A program made the position numbers and the translations under genes. Positions 42,362 to 47,653 of a stretch of 64,000 bases of DNA are shown in pieces (the stretch's first letter is position 1; every line of letters starts with the position of its first letter). This DNA is from Pigmentiphaga sp. GTDB lineage: Bacteria > Pseudomonadota > Gammaproteobacteria > Burkholderiales > Burkholderiaceae_B. The notes beneath the pieces were generated by a model. It was given only the letters and a program-made list of their open reading frames with translations. It was not told where the DNA came from and did no database searches. The stretch is from the NCBI GenBank assembly GCA_023228945.1, contig JALOAI010000010.1, positions 108,701 through 172,700 on the forward strand. Reading direction: 5' to 3'.

Positions 42362-42445
42362 GGATCCTCTGCACAATCCACGCCGGCCGCCGCCTCCCGC
42401 TGACGGGCGCGATCGGCTCGGCGGAATGGTGCAGAGAACCCTTAG
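42358..42445. mobile_element. 80-bp MITE-like element with TTAG target duplication
   Basis: Between TTAG copies at 42358-42361 and 42442-42445 lies an 80-bp segment (42362-42441). Its ends GGATCCTCTGCAC and (reverse complement of the right end) GGGTTCTCTGCAC match at 11 of 13 positions. It has no coding capacity. A TTAG duplication and 13-bp inverted ends are typical of small derivatives mobilised by an IS5-type transposase, though these ends differ from those of the IS5 copy nearby. Confidence 0.7.
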
Positions 42446-42708
42446 CGGAGCCGGCGAGGCGTTTCAGCCCCCTGCAACGCCGCGCCGATTTGCTCGGCAT
42501 GGATGGCGCACCAGAAATGATGCGACTGCTCGCCTGATTTTCGAGTGAGGAGCTTGTACGTGACGCGCACGCGGCCGTGCGGGCCGGCACTGACGACCAG
42601 CCGCCGGATTTCTCCGCGATGGGCCGTCATCGGGTCGGGCAGCGGGGCAAGGCCGGCGGAGACATACTCGCCGGGCAGGCGGGTGAGAATGCCGTTGTCG
42701 TGCAGCAT
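42442..42708 (-). CDS. hypothetical protein, second gene of LexA-controlled pair
   Basis: 88 residues, no family recognised. The middle is strand-rich and basic (GEIRRLVVSAGPHGRVRVTY), followed by KLLTRKSGEQSHHFWCAIHAE with a His-His-x-x-Cys cluster. It begins 2 bp after the stop of the upstream gene, so the two are translated from one message. Its TAA stop is provided by the right TTAG of the MITE. A nucleic-acid or metal-binding role could be imagined from the basic strands and His/Cys residues, but this is speculation. Confidence 0.65.
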   Translation of the reverse strand: MLHDNGILTRLPGEYVSAGLAPLPDPMTAHRGEIRRLVVSAGPHGRVRVTYKLLTRKSGEQSHHFWCAIHAEQIGAALQGAETPRRLR

Positions 42709-42710
42709 GG

Positions 42711-43007
42711 TTATCTCGCCAGGCGCAACTCGAAATAGGCCTGTTCATCCTCGCCGACTTCACGCAGCCCGTCGGTACGCGCACGCGTGGCGGCGGCGAT
42801 CCAGCGTTTTGCCAGCATCACATCTTCGGCCGACATCTCGCCCTCGGGCAAGTCTTCCGCCGTTTGCCAAGCGCGGTAGGCGGCAAGCACGCCTTCCGGC
42901 CCGTTGAGGGCACGCTCGAGCGTGCCCTGGAACCGGCGTACCGCCTCGGCGCGCCGCGTGTTGTTGAGTTCCGCGGGGGGATCTTCCAGGGTAATGGTGT
43001 AGGTCAT
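42711..43007 (-). CDS. hypothetical protein, first gene of LexA-controlled pair
   Basis: 98 residues, acidic and helical: residues 15-50 (NTRRAEAVRRFQGTLERALNG) and 60-98 (LPEGEMSAEDVMLAKRWIAA, then EDEQAYFELRLAR) look like amphipathic helices. No family recognised. GGAG lies 7 nt before ATG 43005-43007 and a near-consensus SOS box lies just upstream. Together with the downstream basic 88-aa protein this could be a toxin-antitoxin-like or damage-response pair, but no known toxin motif is visible. Confidence 0.7.
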   Translation of the reverse strand: MTYTITLEDPPAELNNTRRAEAVRRFQGTLERALNGPEGVLAAYRAWQTAEDLPEGEMSAEDVMLAKRWIAAATRARTDGLREVGEDEQAYFELRLAR

Positions 43008-43022
43008 GTTCAGCTCCGGGTA

Positions 43023-43042
43023 TACTGTGTATTTATACAGCA
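43023..43042 (-). promoter_or_regulatory. LexA (SOS) box upstream of the two-gene operon
   Basis: TACTGTGTATTTATACAGCA contains CTGT-N8-ACAG with an AT-rich spacer, close to the E. coli consensus TACTGTATATATATACAGTA. It is 16 bp from the first start codon, overlapping the likely promoter. It is the clearest operator in the accessory region. Confidence 0.85.
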
Positions 43043-43202
43043 AATCCGGGCGTGAGCCTACTCGCGCTATCCCGCGCTCACGCAAGCGCACGCGCTTATG
43101 CCGTGTGATGGGAATGTTAAGATCGCGGCCAGGTTCGGCGATGGCCTGAAACAATGAAGCTGCCGAAGCAGTGTTTTGAGGTAGTGCTCCGCACGAAGGA
43201 TA

Positions 43203-43340
43203 GTGTCAAGTAAGAAGCTGGGAATACTCAAAGCGATGGATTGGATCCCTATAGTCTTCATTACGTTCAAGGTTCTCGTGTTCGGCACGGGTATGTTCTT
43301 CGCCATCAAATGGCATTACGATCAAGGGAAGAAGAAATAA
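43203..43340 (+). CDS. 45-aa small membrane protein
   Basis: GTG start preceded by AAGGA at a good distance; reads MSSKKLGILKAMDWIPIVF and continues as one membrane helix ending FFAIKWHYDQGKKK. A short basic tail follows the helix, giving an N-out or N-in single-span peptide. It is too short for standard gene finders. Small proteins with the pattern KAMDWIPxVF...KWHYDQ occur in proteobacteria, but their function is not known to me. An ATG start 11 codons downstream is an alternative. Confidence 0.6.
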   Translation: MSSKKLGILKAMDWIPIVFITFKVLVFGTGMFFAIKWHYDQGKKK

Positions 43341-43803
43341 CGAAACCAGCGGAACGTAAGCGCCCGCTGAAATACGCCGCCCGAACATACTAACTTTCCG
43401 GAAAATAAAGCCTCATTCGACGCCTATGGTTTTCATAGGAGAGTCGCTGCCTCGAAAGCGACACTACTAACCGGATGGTTAGTAACCCTGCAGCCCACGG
43501 ATCATCGCATCGGCTCGAGCGATGCCCTCCCCGGAGGACGAAATAAATCCGTTCAACAACTCCGGTAAATCGAGGGCTGGTCGCCCAGGGCCGCCGCTGC
43601 AAACTCGCCGCGGTTACGGTGGCTGGCGATTCAGATTGGCCCCACGAATACCCCAACGTCCAGCCATTGTCTGGGGCTACGTGCATCAAAGCGCATCACC
43701 GTCTGTTATCGAAAAACTCTTTCCAGGGCGCTGTCCCCCTGGGCCTGTACGATAGAGGCACGTCGTGCTCGATCAGGTGGAACACCGTGCCGGTGGCCCT
43801 GGC
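43341..43803. other. 463-bp gene-free, lower-GC interval
   Basis: No convincing gene. It contains the perfect palindrome ACTAACC-GGAT-GGTTAGT (43466-43483). The base composition is closer to balanced than in the rest of the window, in keeping with acquired DNA. A 29-codon frame after the antitoxin stop was judged too weak. Confidence 0.6.
43466..43483. promoter_or_regulatory. 18-bp perfect palindrome, TetR-operator-like
   Basis: ACTAACCGGATGGTTAGT has 7-bp perfect arms and a 4-bp centre. Sites of this shape are common for TetR-family repressors, but no regulator or target gene is adjacent, so it may be a leftover from a lost locus. Confidence 0.4.
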
Positions 43804-44073
43804 CTACAGATTGGGGTGCGACCGTAGCCACTCACGCAGTGCGGCATCGATACGCGTTTGCCATCCCGTGCTCGTGGCACGAAAGCGCTCCAGCACATCC
43901 GGCGAAAGCCGGATGGTAATGTGCTCTTTGCGCACCTCCGCCGGAGGCCGGCCCGCGCGGCGCATACGGGCGAACTGCTCGTGGCTGACCTCGAAGGAGG
44001 CGGGATCGGCGGCGATACCGGCGTTGATCGCGGCCTCTTCGATCTCATCCACCGCACGCAGATCCAAGCGCAA
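43804..44073 (-). CDS. BrnA-like antitoxin without its BrnT partner
   Basis: 89 residues with a TTG start; a short N-terminal region leads to the ribbon-helix-helix-type block KEHITIRLSPDVLERFRATSTGWQTRIDAALREWLRSH, shown here in parts: KEHITIRLSPDV, RFRATSTGWQTR, ALREWLRSH. That block is the BrnA/DUF4415 signature. BrnT normally precedes brnA, but only 94 bp separate this gene from tRNA-Arg and no toxin is there. It may be a truncated or orphan antitoxin; the true start may be lost. Confidence 0.65.
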   Translation of the reverse strand: MRLDLRAVDEIEEAAINAGIAADPASFEVSHEQFARMRRAGRPPAEVRKEHITIRLSPDVLERFRATSTGWQTRIDAALREWLRSHPNL

Positions 44074-44103
44074 CAGGATTTACCCCAAAATTACCCGCGC
44101 AAA

Positions 44104-44141
44104 GAAAAACGGCCTGAGGGTCGTGGACCTCAGGCCGTTTT
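44104..44141 (-). terminator. intrinsic terminator of tRNA-Arg
   Basis: AACGGCCTGAGG and CCTCAGGCCGTT are perfect 12-bp arms with an 8-nt loop, flanked by A-rich and T-rich runs on both sides. Located 27 bp past the tRNA 3' end on the minus strand; it works equally well on the plus strand. Confidence 0.85.
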
Positions 44142-44167
44142 AAGTACTTGATACTGCTTGGTAAATC

Positions 44168-44244
44168 TGGCGCGCCCGGCAGGATTCGAACCCACGACCC
44201 CTTGGTTCGTAGCCAAGTACTCTATCCAACTGAGCTACGGGCGC
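44168..44244 (-). tRNA. tRNA-Arg (anticodon ACG)
   Basis: 77 nt with encoded CCA. The cloverleaf can be traced: acceptor GCGCCCG/CGGGCGC, D arm GCTCAGTTGGATAGAGT, anticodon stem TTGG-CTACGAA-CCAA giving anticodon ACG, and T arm GTGGGTTCGAATCC. Its 3' end faces the accessory region at lower coordinates. Confidence 0.97.
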
Positions 44245-44256
44245 TGCGAGAAAAGA

Positions 44257-44286
44257 ACTATAGCATGAAATAAAAACACCGCGCAA
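44257..44286 (-). promoter_or_regulatory. sigma-70 promoter of tRNA-Arg
   Basis: On the minus strand TTGCGC (44281-44286) and TATAGT (44257-44262) are 18 bp apart and the -10 lies 12 bp before the mature 5' end. The -35 is embedded in the adjacent hairpin. Confidence 0.55.
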
Positions 44287-44296
44287 GCGGGTTTTT
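44273..44296. terminator. bidirectional terminator-like hairpin upstream of tRNA-Arg
   Basis: AAAAACACCGC-GCAA-GCGGGTTTTT has a short GC stem with A-run before and T-run after. It would stop transcription arriving from either side and insulates the tRNA promoter from the LysR side. Confidence 0.55.
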
Positions 44297-44679
44297 GGCG
44301 CCAGGCTATCGAGGGGCTCGGCAGGCGTGCGGAACTGGGGTATTGTCGCGCTGGCTGGGGTCATTCCGTGGCGTTCGAAGCGTTCGCGAGCTTCGCCTCG
44401 AAAAGCCGGCGTTGCCCTGCCGCCTGGCCAAGGAGGCAGATCGCCAGCGAATGGCTGCCAACTGAAAACCCTATTGGACACTAGAGAGTGCGCACGCTCT
44501 AATCCCATCAAGGAGGCCTTCGGGCCGCCGTCCAGGTGGGGGAAGTCATGGAGACAGTGCGCCAGACCGATGGCTGGCGTCCGGCCCGTTGGCGGGCCGG
44601 ATGGAGGGAGGAGGGCGTGCGCGGCCAGTTCTGCGCGGAACCGACCTTCAGCCGGCCATTCCGTGCGGGCCCGGCATCT
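44297..44679. other. 383-bp leader and intergenic region of the LysR gene
   Basis: No gene. It contains the promoter with embedded palindrome (44474-44503), an SD-like AAGGAGG near 44510 without a following start codon, and a GC-rich hairpin GGCCCGTTGGCGGGCC near 44582-44597. An in-frame ATG at 44548 would give a 44-residue extension of LysR. Confidence 0.6.
44474..44503 (+). promoter_or_regulatory. promoter with palindromic operator in the spacer
   Basis: TTGGAC (44474-44479) and TCTAAT (44498-44503) are 18 bp apart. The spacer is occupied by AGAGAGTGCGCACGCTCT (44483-44500), a palindrome with one mismatch, so a repressor bound there would block the polymerase. Confidence 0.5.
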
Positions 44680-45609
44680 ATGATTACATTGAAGCGCCTG
44701 GAGTACTTCGCCAAGGTGGCGGAGCAACGCAATATCACCCGAGCCGCGGAGCAACTGCACATTGCCCAGCCGGCGCTGGGCATGCACATCCGCGAGCTCG
44801 AGGCGGCGTTTGGCGTAACGCTGCTGGAGCGGCATTCGCGTGGCGTGGAGCCCACGGCGGCCGGCGAGTTGCTGCTCGAGCGTACCGCGGAGATCTTCGA
44901 ATTGCTGGAGCGCACGCGAGACGATCTGCGCTGCGTCGCCACGTCGGCGCCGGCCCGCTTCAAGCTGGGCATGACCACCAGCATCATGCAACTGATCGCA
45001 TCCGATCTGCTGCTGAGCACGCAGGAGCATTATCCGGGCGTGGCCTTGCAACTGCACGAGAATCCCAGCTTCATGCTGGTCGATGCGCTGGTGCGCCGCG
45101 AGGTGGACGCCATCCTGGCCTATTCGGTGCAGCCGCATCCCGAGCTTACGCTCACGCCGGTACTGAAGGAACGCGTGTTGTTCGTCACGAAGGCCGGCGA
45201 GGCTGGCGGCGGAGACTGGGCCGACATGGACGAAGTGCTGGCGCATGAGCTGGTGCTGGGCGGTGAACGCGACGTGGCGCGGCAGTTGGTGGAGCAGGCC
45301 GCTTTGCAGAAAGGTGTGGCGGCAAGAATCAAATACGAAACGCCGTCGATCGCGGGGCAGCGCGACTTGATCCTGCGCGGTGCGGCGGCCGCCGTACTGC
45401 CCATGGGCGCCATCGCTCGCGAGCTTCGCAACGGCGATGTGGTGGCGCGGCCGATCCGGGATGCCAATATGGAGATGACGCTGTTCGTCGTGCGGCGTGC
45501 GGCCGCCGACGAAGTGAGCCGCCGCCATTTTGCGACGGCGGGCGAGATCCTGGAAGAGGGCGTGGCACTGCTGGCCGCCAGGCTGGGCTCATTGGCCCGC
45601 CAGATCTAG
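44680..45609 (+). CDS. LysR-family transcriptional regulator
   Basis: 309 residues. The winged helix-turn-helix lies in residues 1-60 (LEYFAKVAEQRNITRAAEQL, HIAQPALGMHIRELE), and the substrate-binding domain follows. The start MITLKRLEYF is normal for the family, although no SD sequence precedes it. It is 181 bp upstream of a Bug protein and cysteine hydrolase gene on the same strand and probably controls them or itself. Confidence 0.92.
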   Translation: MITLKRLEYFAKVAEQRNITRAAEQLHIAQPALGMHIRELEAAFGVTLLERHSRGVEPTAAGELLLERTAEIFELLERTRDDLRCVATSAPARFKLGMTTSIMQLIASDLLLSTQEHYPGVALQLHENPSFMLVDALVRREVDAILAYSVQPHPELTLTPVLKERVLFVTKAGEAGGGDWADMDEVLAHELVLGGERDVARQLVEQAALQKGVAARIKYETPSIAGQRDLILRGAAAAVLPMGAIARELRNGDVVARPIRDANMEMTLFVVRRAAADEVSRRHFATAGEILEEGVALLAARLGSLARQI

Positions 45610-45715
45610 AAGGGAGGACGCAAAAGCATTATGTGCGGGATTTCAATTTTAAATTTGTACCTATATATAAAATGGACCGCGCGCCTAAGCGCAGGCCTGC
45701 CGTTCACGGCGAGGT

Positions 45716-45745
45716 AAGCGAGGCCGAACGGCCGGAATTTTTCAC
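45716..45745 (+). repeat. short transposon-end-like sequence shared with ZnuD leader
   Basis: AAGCGAGGC (45716-45724) and GCCGGAATTTTTCAC (45731-45745) match AAGCGAGGC (38018-38026) and GCCGGAGTTCTTCAC (38086-38100) with two differences. In both places a GC hairpin precedes the TTCAC-type end. This resembles the right end of an IS200/IS605-type element; no transposase is nearby. Confidence 0.4.
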
Positions 45746-45790
45746 AAGTGCCCCGCGACAGGTAGCGGAGTTATTCACCGAGGAGGAAAT

Positions 45791-46765
45791 ATGAAACGTT
45801 TTTGCATGGCATTGCTGGGGGCCTGCCTGCTGGGCGCGCTGGCGCCCGCCGCGGCGCAGGAGGCCTACCCGTCACGCACGGTGCGCATCGTCGACGGCTT
45901 TCCCGCGGGAGGCAGCACCGATGCGCTGGCGCGCTTTATCGCGACCCGCCTGGGAGATCAGTGGGGTTCGCCGGTGATCGTCGAGAACCGCAGCGGCGCT
46001 TCGGGCCAGATCGGCGCCGCGTCGGTGGCGCGTTCGGAGCCCGATGGCTATAACTTTTTCGTGGCGCCCAACCCCGATATCCTGATTACCGGACCCCTGT
46101 TGTATAAAGATTTGCCCTACAACGTCGAGGAAGACTTCATCCCGGTCGCGGTGATCGCCGACGTGCCCCTGGTGCTGACGGTGCGCGGTTCGCACCCCGC
46201 CAAGACGGCCCAGCAGCTCATCGAACTCGCCAAGGCCAGCCCCGGCAAGCTCACCTACGGTTCGGCGGGCCAGGGCACCGTGCACCACTTGTCGGCCGCG
46301 ATGTTCACCTCCCTGGCCGGCATCGATATGCTGCATGTACCCTATAAGGGCACGGCCCCGGCGGTGCAGGATCTTCTCGGCGGCCACGTGGATGTCGTCA
46401 TTTCGCCGATCACGGCGGTGCTGCCGCATATCCAGCAAGGTACGTTGCGGGCATTGGGCGTGGCCGCCTCGCAGCCCGTCAATAGCCTGCCCGGCGTTCC
46501 GGCGTTGTCGGAAGTCGTGCCGGGCTACGAAGGCACGCTGTGGATCAGCCTGATCGGGCCCAAGGGCATGCCGGAGGCCATCATGCAGCGCTGGAACAAG
46601 GCCGTGGCGGAAGTCATGGCCTCGCCGGCAGCCCACGAGACCTTCGTTTCCCAGGGCATCGTGCCGGCCAAGGCCACACCGCTGGCCGAAATTCAGGCAC
46701 GCATGAGTGCCGACTCGGAGCGGTGGGCGAAAGTCATCCGCGATGCCAACATTACGATCCAGTGA
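45791..46765 (+). CDS. Bug-family tripartite tricarboxylate transporter substrate-binding protein
   Basis: 324 residues with a signal peptide (MKRFCMALLGACLLGALAPAAAQ). The Bug motifs PSRTVRIVDGFPAGGSTDALAR, KLTYGSAGQGTVHHLSAAMF, and HVPYKGTAPAVQDLLGG are intact. Such periplasmic proteins bind carboxylates or amides; no membrane TctA/TctB genes are nearby, as is common for this expanded family in Bordetella-like genomes. GAGGA precedes ATG. The cysteine hydrolase follows at 77 bp. Confidence 0.92.
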   Translation: MKRFCMALLGACLLGALAPAAAQEAYPSRTVRIVDGFPAGGSTDALARFIATRLGDQWGSPVIVENRSGASGQIGAASVARSEPDGYNFFVAPNPDILITGPLLYKDLPYNVEEDFIPVAVIADVPLVLTVRGSHPAKTAQQLIELAKASPGKLTYGSAGQGTVHHLSAAMFTSLAGIDMLHVPYKGTAPAVQDLLGGHVDVVISPITAVLPHIQQGTLRALGVAASQPVNSLPGVPALSEVVPGYEGTLWISLIGPKGMPEAIMQRWNKAVAEVMASPAAHETFVSQGIVPAKATPLAEIQARMSADSERWAKVIRDANITIQ

Positions 46766-46842
46766 GCCGCCATCCGGTCGCTGGCAACGGCGCTCCCGCC
46801 ACGGCTGGAGGGAGCGCTTCTTTTATGCAAGGAAAGCGATTT

Positions 46843-47481
46843 ATGTCCCAGCCATTGTCGGATGATGATATTTTCTTCGCCGAGCGCGGCTTTGGTTTGA
46901 CCATGGGGTTTGGCCAGCGGCCGGCCCTGGTGGTGGTCGACGTGATCCGGGGGTTCACCGATCCGGCGATGCCGCTGGGGTCCGACCTCGATGATGTCGT
47001 GGTCCAAGTCAACCGCCTGCTGGAGGCCTGCCGTCCGCGGGGCATTCCCGTGTTCTTCATGACCGTGTCGTACGACGAGCCCAATCTGGAAGACGCCGGC
47101 GTCTGGGCGCTGAAGCAGAAAGGGGCACAGACGCTGCGCACGGGGTCGGACGCGGTGAAGCTCGATCCCCGCTTGCGCGCCGAGCCGGGCGATCCTGTCC
47201 TGGTCAAGAAGTATGCTTCCAGCTTCTTCGGTACCGATCTTTTATCGCGGCTGGTGTCGCGAGGCGTGGATACCCTGTTGATTACCGGCTGCACCACCAG
47301 CGGCTGCGTACGCGCCACCGCCGTGGATGCGGTGCAGAATGGCTTGCGTCCCATGGTGGTGCGCGAAGCCGTGGGCGATCGTTCGCAGGCGGCGCATGAG
47401 CAGAGCCTGTTCGATCTGCAGGCCAAGTATGCCGACGTGGTCGAGGTGGAAACGGTCCTGGAGTATCTGCGCCGCCGTTGA
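46843..47481 (+). CDS. isochorismatase-like cysteine hydrolase (N-carbamoylsarcosine/maleamate amidohydrolase type)
   Basis: 212 residues. The catalytic triad is visible: Asp in LVVVDVIRGF near 33, Lys in LVKKYASSFFGT near 125 and Cys in TGCTTSGCVRAT near 150. The long RGFTDP loop fits N-carbamoylsarcosine and maleamate amidohydrolases better than true isochorismatases. Start ATG 46843 follows AAGGAAA. Placed with a Bug protein and LysR, it probably hydrolyses an imported amide. Confidence 0.88.
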   Translation: MSQPLSDDDIFFAERGFGLTMGFGQRPALVVVDVIRGFTDPAMPLGSDLDDVVVQVNRLLEACRPRGIPVFFMTVSYDEPNLEDAGVWALKQKGAQTLRTGSDAVKLDPRLRAEPGDPVLVKKYASSFFGTDLLSRLVSRGVDTLLITGCTTSGCVRATAVDAVQNGLRPMVVREAVGDRSQAAHEQSLFDLQAKYADVVEVETVLEYLRRR

Positions 47482-47494
47482 GCGACGATCTCGG

Positions 47495-47511
47495 GCCCGC
47501 GATGCGCGGGC
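47495..47511. terminator. GC hairpin between convergent hydrolase and TonB receptor genes
   Basis: GCCCGCG-ATG-CGCGGGC, 7-bp perfect arms, 13 bp after the hydrolase stop. No T-tract follows on the plus strand. A second small hairpin GGACG/CGTCC follows at 47513-47527. Confidence 0.45.
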
Positions 47512-47653
47512 AGGACGATGAGACGTCCTCGAAGCCAAGGCCATGGAGCGCCCGGGCGGCGCCGGGCGAGAGCGCTGTCATGCGTCTTGGCCAGGCGGTT
47601 GCCTGGCGTGCGCATGGCGGCGGCGGGGCGTAGCCGCCCGTATGGCTCCAGAC

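Noticed and set aside
43390..43689. 99-aa minus-strand frame in the low-GC gap
   Set aside because: No domain, poor codon pattern, starts with a double ATG without SD; treated as non-coding.
43696..43803. In-frame continuation after the BrnA-like stop (VFHLIEHDVPLSYRPRG...)
   Set aside because: A 29-36 codon frame with no recognised family and no SD; could be a lost gene's end, but the evidence is insufficient.
44548..44679. 44-residue N-terminal extension of the LysR regulator from ATG 44548
   Set aside because: LysR proteins start at the HTH (MITLKRLEYF); the extension is Arg/Trp-rich without structure, although a GGGGGAAG site precedes it, so it is noted but not adopted.
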